A stretch of DNA of 34,139 bases from an uncultured Pseudomonadota bacterium (GTDB lineage: Bacteria > Pseudomonadota > Gammaproteobacteria > Burkholderiales > Methylophilaceae). The translations under genes were made by a program, and so were the position numbers. Location of the stretch: positions 1-34,139 of the forward strand of contig CAIRXI010000145.1 in NCBI GenBank assembly GCA_903882525.1. Reading direction: 5' to 3'. Numbering within the stretch: the first letter of the stretch is position 1; the number at the start of each line of letters is the position of its first letter. Shown in pieces: positions 1-8,194 of the stretch. The notes under the pieces were generated by a model. It saw nothing but the letters and a program-made list of their open reading frames with translations. It did no database searches and had not been told where the DNA came from.

Positions 1-975
1 AATGCCACCATTTTAATCGGTGAAACTACGACTAAACGAGACAGGATGGCGCATGAGATTATAGTATTTATGCTTATTCCACAATTTCTACTCATTGTAT
101 TAGTGGCCCTATTAGTCAATCTAGGTATTCGGCGAGGACTAATCTCTTTAGATCGCTTAAAGGATTTAATTTCTAAGCGTATGCCATCTGATACTAAGCC
201 CCTGGAAGAGCAGTCCGCGCCAGAAGAGTTGCAGCCTTTATTGCACGCCATGAACGAATTATTGTTTAAAGTCAAAGGCGCGGTGGATGAACGCAATCAG
301 TTTATTGCAAACGCGGCGCATCAACTTAAAACCCCATTAGCTGGGCTTAAAGTGCAAGCAGAAGCTGCACTCAGGGAAGAAAGTCTTGCCAGTACACATC
401 ATGCATTACAGCAAATTAGTGCCGGCAGTGACAACTTAGCTAGACTAGCCAATCAGTTATTGAGTTTGGCCCGTGCGGAACCAGAATCTAATGCCAGGGC
501 AATGTTGCCAGTTGATTTGGTGCCATTGATTAATGAAGTAACGGCAGACTGGGTGCCTAAAGCCTTGGAAAAAAACATTGATCTAGGTGTAAGTTGCTTG
601 TTTAGGCAGCGAAAAATTAATGGTAATGCCATGCTGTTACAAGAACTTCTTAACAATTTAATAGATAATGCCATTCGCTACAACCCGCCTGGTACCAAAG
701 TGACTGTAGGGTTGGCTATGTTGAACAATGAGGTGGTGTTGTCGGTGCAAGATAATGGCCCCGGCATCGCCTTGCATGAGCAGCAGCAGGTGTTTGACCG
801 ATTTTATCGGGTGTTGGGTAATGTGGAGAGTGGTTGTGGTCTAGGTTTGGCCATTGTGCGGGAAATTGCCCATCAACATCAGGCGCGGGTTGAGTTAGGC
901 TTTAGCAATGTTGTGCATTCATTGGGCACTAAAGTGAAGGTAATTTTTCAGCTGCCAGAAAGCACTAAGGATTAA
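1..975 (+). CDS. sensor histidine kinase, 5' end cut by window edge
   Basis: Membrane-bound sensor kinase of a two-component system; the input signal cannot be told because the sensor half lies outside the window. The reading frame is open from base 1 through the ORF-track start at 46, so that ATG is probably internal. Seen in order (numbering from the ATG at 46): a hydrophobic membrane segment (about 7-27), a HAMP-like linker (30-82), the dimerisation/phosphoacceptor helix with NAAHQLKTPLAGL (His92), the N-box NNLIDNAIRY (around 203-212), the G1 box DNGPGIA (236-242), an F-box VFDRFYRV, and the G2 box CGLGLAIV (264-271). All residues for ATP binding and autophosphorylation are present. The lead-in resembles the end of a periplasmic 2CSK_N-type sensor (TctE/QseC-like kinases), which is inference. 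The partner response regulator would be upstream. The gene converges with folE2. Confidence 0.93.
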   Translation, partial: NATILIGETTTKRDRMAHEIIVFMLIPQFLLIVLVALLVNLGIRRGLISLDRLKDLISKRMPSDTKPLEEQSAPEELQPLLHAMNELLFKVKGAVDERNQFIANAAHQLKTPLAGLKVQAEAALREESLASTHHALQQISAGSDNLARLANQLLSLARAEPESNARAMLPVDLVPLINEVTADWVPKALEKNIDLGVSCLFRQRKINGNAMLLQELLNNLIDNAIRYNPPGTKVTVGLAMLNNEVVLSVQDNGPGIALHEQQQVFDRFYRVLGNVESGCGLGLAIVREIAHQHQARVELGFSNVVHSLGTKVKVIFQLPESTKD

Positions 976-1008
976 TGCGCAGTCTAAGTATCAGCGACTG
1001 ACTGCGCA
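976..1008. terminator. hairpin between convergent histidine kinase and folE2
   Basis: A perfect 9-bp stem (TGCGCAGTC / GACTGCGCA, 976-984 and 1000-1008) with a 15-base loop fills the 42-bp gap between two convergent genes. There is no strong T tract on either side, only a T-rich stretch on the plus side, so it may be a weak bidirectional terminator. The placement supports that role; the missing U tract argues against a classical intrinsic terminator. Confidence 0.4.
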
Positions 1009-1017
1009 CACTTCTTA

Positions 1018-1824
1018 TTACTTTTTACGCTTGTCGTTTTCAATCAAAGCGTAAGCCGAGTGATTGTGTATCGACTCAAAATTTTCACTTTCAACCGTAT
1101 AAGCTAATATACGTTTTTCTGCATCCAGTTGAGCCGCAACATCGCGTACCATGTCCTCTACAAATTTAGGATTGTCATAAGCACGCTCAGTTACAAATTT
1201 TTCATCTGGGCGTTTTAGTAAGCCATATAGTTCGCATGAAGCTTGTTTTTCTACTAAATCAATAATGTCTTCAATCCAAATAAAGTCATTAATCAGTGCT
1301 GTTACAGTCACGTGTGAGCGTTGGTTATGGGCGCCATAACTAGATATTTTTTTACTGCATGGACAAAGGCTTGTTACCGGCACTAACACTTTGACCGTAA
1401 TTTCAAATTGGTCATGATGAATTTCACCAATAAATGTTACCTCGTAATCCAGCAGACTTTTGACGCCAGATACGGGTGCTGATTTATTGACAAAGTAAGG
1501 GAAGGTCATTTCTACATGGCCAGACTCTGCCTCTAAACGCTTCACCATTTCACGTAAAATTGTTTCAAAAGACTCCACAGAAATTGCATGTTCATTCATG
1601 TTTAGAATTTCAACAAAGCGCGACATATGAGTGCCTTTGAACTGCTGTGGCAAATGCACGTACATGTTAAACATGGCTACTGTATGTTGTTCTCCGCCAG
1701 ATTTGTCTTTTACAACGACTGGGTGGCGTATAGACTTAATGCCGACTTTATCAATGGCAAGATGACGAGTGTCTACAGTATTTTGAACGTCTTCGATAGC
1801 AGATGGGGTTGTTGCTTGATTCAT
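1018..1824 (-). CDS. folE2: GTP cyclohydrolase FolE2 (type IB)
   Basis: Converts GTP to 7,8-dihydroneopterin triphosphate, the first step of folate (and possibly other pterin) synthesis, in the cytoplasm. The FolE2 family signature [10 protein letters not shown] followed by GAHNQRSHV is intact; it carries the metal-binding Cys (about residue 156 in ORF numbering) and His. Length is normal for the family (about 265-300 aa). The ORF track begins at a TTG (1830), but an ATG at 1824 with GGA 6 to 8 bases upstream is the better start and gives 268 aa. It lies 45 bp downstream of dxs on the same strand with no terminator seen between, so it is probably the last gene of the xseB-ispA-dxs-folE2 run. 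FolE2 differs from FolE in tolerating metals other than zinc; no Zur box was recognised here. Confidence 0.95.
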   Translation of the reverse strand: MNQATTPSAIEDVQNTVDTRHLAIDKVGIKSIRHPVVVKDKSGGEQHTVAMFNMYVHLPQQFKGTHMSRFVEILNMNEHAISVESFETILREMVKRLEAESGHVEMTFPYFVNKSAPVSGVKSLLDYEVTFIGEIHHDQFEITVKVLVPVTSLCPCSKKISSYGAHNQRSHVTVTALINDFIWIEDIIDLVEKQASCELYGLLKRPDEKFVTERAYDNPKFVEDMVRDVAAQLDAEKRILAYTVESENFESIHNHSAYALIENDKRKK

Positions 1825-1869
1825 TTTCAATCCAGTTTAACGGTTAATTCTTAATAGTTGAGTATAACA

Positions 1870-3735
1870 CTAGGTTAATTTTTGCTCAATTGCCTTGATG
1901 ATGCCTGTAGCATCTAGACCGCATTCAGCCAGCATAGTTTCATGGTTGCCGTGTTCAATAAATTGATCTGGTAACCCTAGGCATAACACTGGCATATGTA
2001 TGTTCAAGGCCTGCATTGCCTCTAACACCGCTGCACCAGCTCCGCCCATCAGTGCGTTCTCTTCTATGGTAACGAGTAAGTCATGGCTGTTAGCCAGCTT
2101 CGCAATCATGGCTGTATCAAGGGGTTTAATAAAGCGCATATTGGCTACGCTAGCATCAATGATTTCTCCAGCCTGCAAAGCAGGTACCAGCATTGAGCCA
2201 AAGGCAAGTAGCGCAACTCTTTTTCCTGCAACCTGCTGCATGGTTCGAAGCAACTGGGCTTTGCCTATTTCGATTGCCTGCATTTTGGGCTGTATCACTG
2301 CGCCACTGCCACTGCCTCGTGGGTAACGTACTGCGGCCAAGCCGTTGTGCATAAAGCCGGTATAAAGCATTTGCCGACATTCGTTTTCATCGCTAGGAGC
2401 CATCACCACAGTGTTGGGAATGCAGCGTAAATAACTTAAATCAAAGCTGCCAGCATGCGTGGGACCATCTGCGCCGACTAAGCCAGCACGGTCTATGGCC
2501 AATAACACTGGTAGTTTTTGCAGCGCTATGTCATGGATAAGCTGATCATAAGCACGCTGTAAAAAAGTACTGTAGATGGCCACTACTGGCTTTAATCCGT
2601 CGCAGGCGAGTCCAGCGGCAAAGGTTAGTGCATGTTGCTCAGCAATGCCTACATCAAAATAACGGTCTGGGTAAGTTTCTGCAAATGCATTTAAACCAGA
2701 ACCATCACACATGGCAGGAGTGACTGCGACCAAGCGTTGATCGAGGGCGGCCATATCTACAAGCCAGTCAGAAAATACTTGGGTATAGGTTTTTTTTGCG
2801 GCCAAGGAAGCGCCAGCAATTGCATCACCATTATAAGGATCAAATTTACCTACGCCATGGAATCTATTTGGGTTATCTTCTGCAGGTTCAAAGCCTTTGC
2901 CTTTTTGCGTGACGATATGCAAAAACTGCGGACCTTTTAATTGCTTAATATTACGTAAGGTTTCAACCAACGTATCCAAATCATGACCATCAATCGGGCC
3001 GATATAGTTAAAGCCGAATTCTTCAAACAAGGTGCCTGGCATCACCATGCCTTTTACATGTTCTTCAGCACGCTTTGCAAATTCCATCATAGGAGGCATG
3101 ACGGAGAGTACCTTTTTACCCGAACTGCGCACTGTGTTGTAAAAGCGGCTTGACAGTAGTTTAGTTAAGTAATTATTGAGTGCACCCACGTTATTAGAGA
3201 TACTCATATCATTGTCATTGAGTATAACCAATAAATTGGCATTCATATCACCAGCGTTATTAAGCGCCTCAAACGCCATGCCCGCGGTCATCGCCCCATC
3301 ACCTATAATCGCCACCGCACGGCGTTCTAGGCCAGCTTTTTGTGCCGCTACTGCCATACCTAATGCAGCAGAAATTGAAGTGCTGGAGTGGCCTGTACCA
3401 AAGGTGTCATATTCGCTTTCGCAACGGCGTGGAAAGCCGGCGATGCCTTGTACTTTGCGCAAGGTCTGCATTTTTTGACGACGACCGGTCAGGATTTTAT
3501 GGGGATAGGTTTGGTGGCCGACATCCCATACAAGGCGATCATCTGGTGTATTAAACACATAATGCAAGGCAATAGTTAGCTCAACTACGCCTAAATTTGA
3601 CGCCAAATGGCCACCGGTTTTGGATACACTATCAATTAAAAATGTGCGTAACTCTTGTGCTAATTGTGGTAATTGTTTGCGCTCCAGCAGTCGTAGTTGC
3701 TGTGGGAAGTCAATCGTATCTAGTAATGGGGTCAT
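1870..3735 (-). CDS. dxs: 1-deoxy-D-xylulose-5-phosphate synthase
   Basis: Thiamine-diphosphate enzyme that condenses pyruvate with glyceraldehyde 3-phosphate, the entry step of the MEP isoprenoid pathway. At 621 aa it matches the family length. Visible motifs are [16 protein letters not shown] near residues 71-86, [14 protein letters not shown], the thiamine-diphosphate signature GDGAMTAG (145-152), and the pyrimidine-domain motif [15 protein letters not shown] around 370. A C-terminal transketolase domain completes the protein. The start at 3735 lies only 13 bp after the ispA stop and no clear Shine-Dalgarno is seen, so translation is probably coupled to ispA. The prenyl diphosphate synthase IspA next door uses C5 units from the same pathway, which supports the assignment. 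Confidence 0.98.
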   Translation of the reverse strand: MTPLLDTIDFPQQLRLLERKQLPQLAQELRTFLIDSVSKTGGHLASNLGVVELTIALHYVFNTPDDRLVWDVGHQTYPHKILTGRRQKMQTLRKVQGIAGFPRRCESEYDTFGTGHSSTSISAALGMAVAAQKAGLERRAVAIIGDGAMTAGMAFEALNNAGDMNANLLVILNDNDMSISNNVGALNNYLTKLLSSRFYNTVRSSGKKVLSVMPPMMEFAKRAEEHVKGMVMPGTLFEEFGFNYIGPIDGHDLDTLVETLRNIKQLKGPQFLHIVTQKGKGFEPAEDNPNRFHGVGKFDPYNGDAIAGASLAAKKTYTQVFSDWLVDMAALDQRLVAVTPAMCDGSGLNAFAETYPDRYFDVGIAEQHALTFAAGLACDGLKPVVAIYSTFLQRAYDQLIHDIALQKLPVLLAIDRAGLVGADGPTHAGSFDLSYLRCIPNTVVMAPSDENECRQMLYTGFMHNGLAAVRYPRGSGSGAVIQPKMQAIEIGKAQLLRTMQQVAGKRVALLAFGSMLVPALQAGEIIDASVANMRFIKPLDTAMIAKLANSHDLLVTIEENALMGGAGAAVLEAMQALNIHMPVLCLGLPDQFIEHGNHETMLAECGLDATGIIKAIEQKLT

Positions 3736-3748
3736 ATTAGGGGCGGGT

Positions 3749-4690
3749 TTAAAATCTACGTTGCATAATGAAGTAAGCCAACTGCTGTAAGCGCAATGCT
3801 TGTGTGGAAAAAGGTTTCAGCGCGGCCAACGCCTCATGGTGAAGTTGCTTCGCATAGATTTTGGCGGCCTCCAATCCTAATAAAGTCACATAGGTCGGTT
3901 TATTGTTATCGGCATCTTTGCCCGCAGTTTTTCCTAGGGTGTTGCTGTCGCCCTCTACGTCTAAAATATCATCAACTACTTGGAAAGCCAGTCCAATATT
4001 GGTGGCATAGCGGGTCAAGGCTAATATTTCAGTATTATTAGTGCTAGCCACTGATTGGGCGCTAGCAGCACCAATTAATACTGCAGCTTCAATCAGCGCA
4101 CCAGTTTTTAATCTATGCATGGTTTCAAGTTCAGTTTGGTTCAGCGGTTTGCCAACGGAGGACAAATCGATTGCTTGACCACCTGCCATCCCTAAGGATC
4201 CCGCTGCCTTTGCCAGAATGTGCAACATCTGTAATTGCTGTTGCGCATTTTGAGATGGACTGGTTTGAGATATTGCACTAAAAGCTAAACTTTGAAGTGA
4301 ATCACCTACCAAGAGTGCTGTGGCTTCATCATATTGCTTGTGACAGCTTGGTTTTCCTCTGCGTAGGTCATCATCATCCATGCATGGCATATCATCATGG
4401 ACTAGTGAGTATGCGTGTATCAGTTCTAACGCACAGGCGGCGCTATCGGCTAAGCTAATATCAGTTGATGAAGTGTCTTGAATGTAGACTTCTGCCGCAG
4501 CATAACAGAGCAGGGCACGCACACGCTTACCCCCACCCAAAATACTGTAGCGCATGGCACTATGTAGGGTTTTTGGGACTAAGTCTGCGCTAGGTAGAAT
4601 TCGATCTAAAACTGCTTCTATGTGTGCTTGTTTTAGTTTTACCCAAGCATCAAAGTCAAGTTGTGCCGAAGCTGTCACGGAGTTAGTCAT
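3749..4690 (-). CDS. ispA: (2E,6E)-farnesyl diphosphate synthase (polyprenyl synthetase)
   Basis: Condenses isopentenyl with dimethylallyl and geranyl diphosphate to make farnesyl diphosphate, precursor of undecaprenyl carrier and quinone tails. Both aspartate-rich motifs are intact: the first is [18 protein letters not shown] (about 98-115), where the two-residue insertion is typical of bacterial farnesyl synthases, and the second is FQVVDDILD (about 232-240). [11 protein letters not shown] near residue 51 forms the diphosphate-binding region. Length 313 aa is slightly above the E. coli enzyme. The ATG at 4690 overlaps the xseB stop by 8 bases, a conserved coupling in proteobacteria. Product chain length (C15) is assigned from family and context. 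Confidence 0.96.
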   Translation of the reverse strand: MTNSVTASAQLDFDAWVKLKQAHIEAVLDRILPSADLVPKTLHSAMRYSILGGGKRVRALLCYAAAEVYIQDTSSTDISLADSAACALELIHAYSLVHDDMPCMDDDDLRRGKPSCHKQYDEATALLVGDSLQSLAFSAISQTSPSQNAQQQLQMLHILAKAAGSLGMAGGQAIDLSSVGKPLNQTELETMHRLKTGALIEAAVLIGAASAQSVASTNNTEILALTRYATNIGLAFQVVDDILDVEGDSNTLGKTAGKDADNNKPTYVTLLGLEAAKIYAKQLHHEALAALKPFSTQALRLQQLAYFIMQRRF

Positions 4691-4958
4691 CTACAGGTGT
4701 AAACGAAACCAATTGATTACGCTCATTTAACAGCTGCACTTGCTGTTCCACTTTAGCGAGTGATTGTTGACAATGTTGCAATAAGAAATTGCCGCGAGTA
4801 TAGGCCGCAAGTGAGGTTTGTAGTGGCATTTGTGCCGACTCCATTTGAGCCACGATAGTTTCAAGTTCGGCGTACGCTTGCTCAAAGCTCAGCTGATTTT
4901 CGCTAGCGCCAATTTCATTGGAAGTTTTTGGTGTGGTTTTACTGTTAGATACAGTCAT
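4683..4958 (-). CDS. xseB: exodeoxyribonuclease VII small subunit
   Basis: Small helical subunit that pairs with XseA to form exonuclease VII, which degrades single-stranded DNA. The protein is a short helical hairpin with the family motif LSFEQAYAELETIVAQMES, then LAAYTRGNFLLQHCQQSL. The ORF track starts at a TTG (4970); the ATG at 4958 is listed here and gives 91 aa. Neither has a convincing ribosome binding site, so the start is uncertain. The stop overlaps the ispA start by 8 bases. xseA is not in the window, as usual for this gene order. Confidence 0.92.
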   Translation of the reverse strand: MTVSNSKTTPKTSNEIGASENQLSFEQAYAELETIVAQMESAQMPLQTSLAAYTRGNFLLQHCQQSLAKVEQQVQLLNERNQLVSFTPVDD

Positions 4959-4999
4959 GGCAGTGGTCAATAATTCTTAAGCCACTATTCTACCAAATA

Positions 5000-5671
5000 C
5001 TATTGCAAAATCTGCTGTAAAAAATTCCGAATATCGTTAATCTCTGCAGGGATTACGTTGTGTGCCATATCGTATTCATGCCAAGAAACTGCGTAGTCCT
5101 GATCTTGCAATAGTTCACGCGATAACATCGCCGTTTCTAAGCTAATGACCTCATCTAAAACACCGTGTGCCATAAAGATAGGTAGCTTGGCATTGGCCCC
5201 AAGCGCTTCAGCCGCAAGAGATTTTTTGAGTGGCATATAGGTAGATAGCGCCAACACTCCAGCCAAACGTTGTGGATATCGTAAAGCGGTGTATAAGGCA
5301 ATGGCGCCGCCTTGTGAAAAGCCTGCAAGTACAATACGATTGCTGGGCACCCCGCGGTCCAACTCATTTTGTATTAAAGAGTTGATGAAGGATTGACTGA
5401 CTTTAATGCCAGCTTCATCTTCATGGCTAATTGGCGTTAAACCATACACGTCATACCAAGCCGGCATAATGTAACCATTGTTGCGTGTCACAGGCATCTC
5501 TGGCGCATGTGGCAAAACAAATCGCACCCCAGCCAAATTAAGCTGTTGCACGATTGGCGCAAAGTCATAGCCGTCAGCACCTAATCCGTGTAACCAGATA
5601 ATACTTGCGTTATTGTGATTAAATTCGCTCTCGTGATCACTGGAAAGCTCTAATGGAGGTTTATAGTTCAT
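5000..5671 (-). CDS. alpha/beta-hydrolase carboxylesterase (phospholipase/carboxylesterase family)
   Basis: Cytoplasmic serine hydrolase of the Abhydrolase_2 family (EstB/YpfH-like; related to acyl-protein thioesterases). The catalytic triad can be placed: Ser119 in the nucleophile elbow AGFSQGGA, Asp173 in AHGVLDEVIS, and His204 in YDMAHNVIP. The oxyanion-hole strand IIWLHGLGADGYDF is at 24-37. Length 223 aa is normal and there is no signal peptide. In vivo substrates of these enzymes are generally unknown, so only broad esterase activity is claimed. It sits 41 bp upstream of xseB on the same strand and may share its transcript. Confidence 0.9.
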   Translation of the reverse strand: MNYKPPLELSSDHESEFNHNNASIIWLHGLGADGYDFAPIVQQLNLAGVRFVLPHAPEMPVTRNNGYIMPAWYDVYGLTPISHEDEAGIKVSQSFINSLIQNELDRGVPSNRIVLAGFSQGGAIALYTALRYPQRLAGVLALSTYMPLKKSLAAEALGANAKLPIFMAHGVLDEVISLETAMLSRELLQDQDYAVSWHEYDMAHNVIPAEINDIRNFLQQILQ

Positions 5672-5696
5672 ATTGAATATTAGGGTTAAATAATTA

Positions 5697-5705
5697 GTTA
5701 TAGCA
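5697..5705 (-). promoter_or_regulatory. putative extended -10 promoter for the esterase gene
   Basis: On the minus strand the sequence reads TGCTATAAC: an extended -10 TGn followed by TATAAC, with no good -35 hexamer. It lies about 26 bp upstream of the esterase ATG, giving a short leader, and after the terminator of the preceding gene. Pattern match only. Confidence 0.35.
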
Positions 5706-5777
5706 TATTATTAGCATTAATAAACTGTTGTGGCAGTATGAGGTAAATTTCGTAATATCAGATTGCCATTGCGCCAT

Positions 5778-5809
5778 AAAAAAAAGCGGAACATTGAGTT
5801 CCGCTTTTT
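5778..5809 (-). terminator. intrinsic terminator after the MxaD-like gene
   Basis: A perfect stem with core AGCGGAAC / GTTCCGCT and loop ATTGA is flanked by eight A bases on the left and five T bases on the right. Read on the minus strand it ends in an eight-T tract, the classic form, 47 bp after the MxaD-like stop codon. The flanking T run on the plus side would also allow plus-strand termination. Confidence 0.88.
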
Positions 5810-5856
5810 ATATTTGCCCATTGATGTTTTAGGCTTGCATAAGCTTTGGTATGTTT

Positions 5857-6387
5857 TTATTTAGCTGATTCGGCTACTGTTTTTAAGTTAGCTAAACCTG
5901 AATCAAATATACCAGTGATGGCACTAATAGCGGTCGCATCGTCTTGACCTTCAGGAATTGGTGGATTCAGTTTGTACAAGCGGTAAAAACGCGCCATCCA
6001 AATAACCTTGGTTTCACCCGGATTGTCACCAGGAGTGACCGTCATGGTTGCGTTGTAATCTGTGAGTGGTAGTGTGCCAGATACGATTTCATACTTAATT
6101 TTCATAGACGCATCATCGATACTGCGCAATTTCTCGTAGACATTGCCCCCATTTTTAAAAGTGAGTGTTCTAAAAGTGTCATCACCTACTTTTTCAACCT
6201 TAGTGCTGGCAACGCCAGGATGCCATTGATGAATAGCGCTGAAGTCTTTGACGATGGCCCAAACTTTGGCTGGATCGGCTTTAATGGTGATAGTTTTCTC
6301 GACTTTTTGTGGCGATGGACCATGTGCTGCTGCTGTAAACGAGACTAAACCTAGACTAATTGCGAGTAACGCTAAAATTCTTTTCAT
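5857..6387 (-). CDS. periplasmic SRPBCC (START-like) protein, MxaD-like
   Basis: A secreted protein of 176 aa with a clear signal peptide (KR, then a hydrophobic core, then an AAA-H cleavage region near residue 21). The mature protein starts HGPSPQKVEKTITIKAD, the opening strand of the SRPBCC/START-like fold, and continues with VWAIVKDFSAIHQWHPG and a segment of the form LTFKNGGNVYEKLRSID. This pattern and the HGPxPQKV start resemble MxaD, a periplasmic protein of methanol-oxidising bacteria reported to help electron transfer from methanol dehydrogenase to its cytochrome. No methanol dehydrogenase (mxaF, xoxF) or cytochrome gene is in the window, so this is an orphan copy and the role is inference. 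GGAG 8 bases before the ATG is a good ribosome binding site. It has its own upstream region and a strong downstream terminator, so it is probably monocistronic. Confidence 0.8.
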   Translation of the reverse strand: MKRILALLAISLGLVSFTAAAHGPSPQKVEKTITIKADPAKVWAIVKDFSAIHQWHPGVASTKVEKVGDDTFRTLTFKNGGNVYEKLRSIDDASMKIKYEIVSGTLPLTDYNATMTVTPGDNPGETKVIWMARFYRLYKLNPPIPEGQDDATAISAITGIFDSGLANLKTVAESAK

Positions 6388-6435
6388 TCAAATTTCTCCA
6401 AGGCTCCCATTATGAGAGCAGTTAATCAAAAACAA

Positions 6436-6527
6436 CGACATATTATAGATGAGAACCTAAATCTTATGAGGGTAAGGTTGCATTAAATAATCCATCACTT
6501 TGCGTTATTTTAACGCGACATATTGTC
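6436..6527. repeat. operator-like repeats upstream of the MxaD-like gene
   Basis: Two back-to-back inverted repeats, GCGTTA-TTT-TAACGC (6502-6516) and GACA-TAT-TGTC (6517-6527), lie about 115-140 bp upstream of the MxaD-like ATG. In addition the 9-mer CGACATATT occurs twice, at 6436-6444 and 6516-6524, exactly 80 bp apart; the first copy overlaps the putative -10. The arrangement looks like regulator binding sites, but no regulator is known and short repeats in AT-rich DNA can arise by chance. Confidence 0.35.
6442..6447 (-). promoter_or_regulatory. putative -10 element for the MxaD-like gene
   Basis: TATAAT on the minus strand, an exact consensus -10, 54 bp upstream of the ATG. No good -35 is found at 16-18 bp, which would fit an activator-dependent promoter. 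It overlaps one copy of a 9-base direct repeat described in the next entry. Confidence 0.4.
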
Positions 6528-6610
6528 AAGGGTTGCCGGATTTTTGCCTACCTCTATTTGACAGTCATAGGCAGGCTCAACTAATGTTGAGATTCTAAGT
6601 GAATCTAGCG

Positions 6611-7585
6611 TTATTGGTTAAGGATAAAGTGCCCGAATGCGCGACTTTTTTCACCAGTTTTTATTGTGGTGACTACTTTGTTGGTGCGAAGATCGATGAC
6701 ACTGACATTGCTACTACCCCAGTTGGCAACGTAAGCATACTCATGGTCAAGGCTAATGCCTTCAGGCGTGTTACCAACAGCAATAGTAGCGATAGTTTTT
6801 GTGGTGGCTACGTCAATCACAGTCACACTATCATCCTGGGTATTGGTGATGTATAGGGTTTTGTCATCCATGCTAAAAGCTACGCAATAGGGGTGATAAC
6901 CCACCTTGAATTGCTGTTGCACTTGGGTGTTAGTGTTAATTAGACTGACGCTATCATCTTGCACATTCACTAATGCTAGCCATAAGCCGTTGGTGCTTAG
7001 CGCGATGCCATAAGGGTGCTTACCTACGGCAATGCGTTGCTTGATCGTTAGCGTTGCCGTGTCAACTATCGCCACATCATTGCTATCGCGGTTGGCTACA
7101 TAGAGCGATTGGTTGTCAGGACTAACCACTAGGCCAGCAGGCGCATCTGCAATGTTGAGTTCGCGCACTACTTCTGAGTGATAGGTGTCAATGGCTAAGA
7201 CTCGATTAGTAAACCAATCGGCAACGTAGAGCGTTTTGCTGTTAGCAGACAGTGCTAGGCCAACGGGTGAACCATGAACCTTGATCGTGCCGATAACCAA
7301 TTGATTTTGCGTGTTAATAATTGAAATGTCTTGGCTTTCAACGTTGGAGATATAAGCGCGATGCAATGCTGCAGATACTGCTACACCGACTGGTGCTGTG
7401 CCGACTGCGATAGTTTTAATCACGCGATTGGTCGAGGTGTTGATTACAGATACGCTATTTTCACCTTGGTTACTAATATAGGCAAAACTAGCTTGAGTTG
7501 GCCTATGGACTGATATGCAACTGGTATTGGTCAATATAATGACCAGCATCAAAATTAGATTATTAAATTTTATGTTTATATTCAT
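6611..7585 (-). CDS. YVTN-family beta-propeller protein, exported, possible lipoprotein
   Basis: Seven consecutive repeats of about 42 residues can be read, each with the pattern (A/L)Y(I/V)(S/A)N...(S)V.(V)IDT.T..V..TI.VG..P.G(I/V)A(L/V)S, for example AYISNQGENSVSVINTSTN. Seven blades make a complete propeller of the YVTN/surface-layer type. The ORF-track start at 7732 would overlap rppH; the ATG at 7585 gives 324 aa beginning with a hydrophobic export signal ending NTSC. That could be a lipobox, but the -3 residue is Asn instead of the usual Leu, so lipidation is uncertain. No clear Shine-Dalgarno is seen. Such propellers are often periplasmic or cell-surface, and some occur beside PQQ/methanol-oxidation genes; the MxaD-like neighbour fits loosely. 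The specific function is unknown. Confidence 0.85.
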   Translation of the reverse strand: MNINIKFNNLILMLVIILTNTSCISVHRPTQASFAYISNQGENSVSVINTSTNRVIKTIAVGTAPVGVAVSAALHRAYISNVESQDISIINTQNQLVIGTIKVHGSPVGLALSANSKTLYVADWFTNRVLAIDTYHSEVVRELNIADAPAGLVVSPDNQSLYVANRDSNDVAIVDTATLTIKQRIAVGKHPYGIALSTNGLWLALVNVQDDSVSLINTNTQVQQQFKVGYHPYCVAFSMDDKTLYITNTQDDSVTVIDVATTKTIATIAVGNTPEGISLDHEYAYVANWGSSNVSVIDLRTNKVVTTIKTGEKSRAFGHFILNQ

Positions 7586-7601
7586 GGCATTAGGATTTAC
7601 A

Positions 7602-7630
7602 GTTAAATGGTAGCTTTCAAAAAATGCCAA
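7602..7630 (-). promoter_or_regulatory. putative sigma70 promoter for the YVTN gene
   Basis: Minus-strand TTGGCA (7630-7625, five of six to consensus -35), a 17-base spacer, then TTTAAC (7607-7602, four of six). It ends 16 bp before the chosen ATG at 7585, so the leader would be short. It lies in the 88-bp divergent gap shared with rppH. Confidence 0.35.
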
Positions 7631-7673
7631 AATATGAAAAAATTGCACTAAATTATTAAGGCAGTATAACGCT

Positions 7674-8159
7674 ATGTTAGATCGTGACGGGTTTCGCCCG
7701 AATGTTGGCATTATTTTATGCAATGCCAGCAATCAGGTGTTTTGGGGTAAGCGTATCCGTGAGCATGCTTGGCAGTTTCCGCAGGGGGGTATTAACTACG
7801 GTGAAAGTCCTGAGCAGGCTATGTATCGTGAGCTGATGGAAGAAGTGGGTCTTAAGCCTGAGCATGTCAAAATTCTGGGGCGGACTAAAGACTGGTTGCG
7901 CTATGAAGTGCCCTCGACTTGGGTTAAAAGAGAATGGCGCGGAAGCTATAAGGGTCAAAAACAAATCTGGTATTTGTTGCGAATGGTTGGTCGTGACAGT
8001 GACGTTTCTCTTCGCGCCAGTGAGCACCCAGAGTTTGATGCTTGGCGTTGGAGCGATTACTGGGTGCCGTTGGAAGATGTGATTGAATTTAAGCGTGGGG
8101 TGTACGAGTCTGCGCTAAATGAGTTAGCCCCGCATCTGCACCATAAAGTAGCGAGATAA
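7674..8159 (+). CDS. rppH: RNA 5'-pyrophosphohydrolase (Nudix)
   Basis: Removes pyrophosphate from the 5' end of triphosphorylated transcripts, which starts 5'-end-dependent mRNA decay by endonucleases of the RNase E/G family; rng is in this window. The conserved start [15 protein letters not shown] and the family motif [17 protein letters not shown] (33-49) are characteristic of RppH. The Nudix box G-x5-E-x7-RELMEEVGL (38-60) has every catalytic Glu. Length 161 aa is normal. AAGG lies about 12 bases before the ATG, a loose ribosome binding site, but the start is fixed by N-terminal conservation. Confidence 0.95.
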   Translation: MLDRDGFRPNVGIILCNASNQVFWGKRIREHAWQFPQGGINYGESPEQAMYRELMEEVGLKPEHVKILGRTKDWLRYEVPSTWVKREWRGSYKGQKQIWYLLRMVGRDSDVSLRASEHPEFDAWRWSDYWVPLEDVIEFKRGVYESALNELAPHLHHKVAR

Positions 8160-8165
8160 AGTAGA

Positions 8166-8194
8166 GTTATTAGCGGTCAATAACCGCTAATAAC
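8166..8194. terminator. hairpin between convergent rppH and psd
   Basis: A perfect 12-bp stem GTTATTAGCGGT / ACCGCTAATAAC with loop CAATA occupies the 34-bp gap between two convergent genes and abuts the psd stop codon. There is no long T tract on either side, so it is a probable but not classical bidirectional terminator. Confidence 0.6.

Noticed and set aside
6548-6578. TGCCTA/TAGGCA stem after the YVTN gene, considered as a terminator
   Set aside because: Only 6 bp, a 17-19 base loop, and no T tract on the minus strand.
7643-7670. TTGCAC - 16 bases - TATAAC looks like a promoter in front of rppH
   Set aside because: The -10 ends 3 bases before the rppH ATG, so transcription would start inside the coding region.
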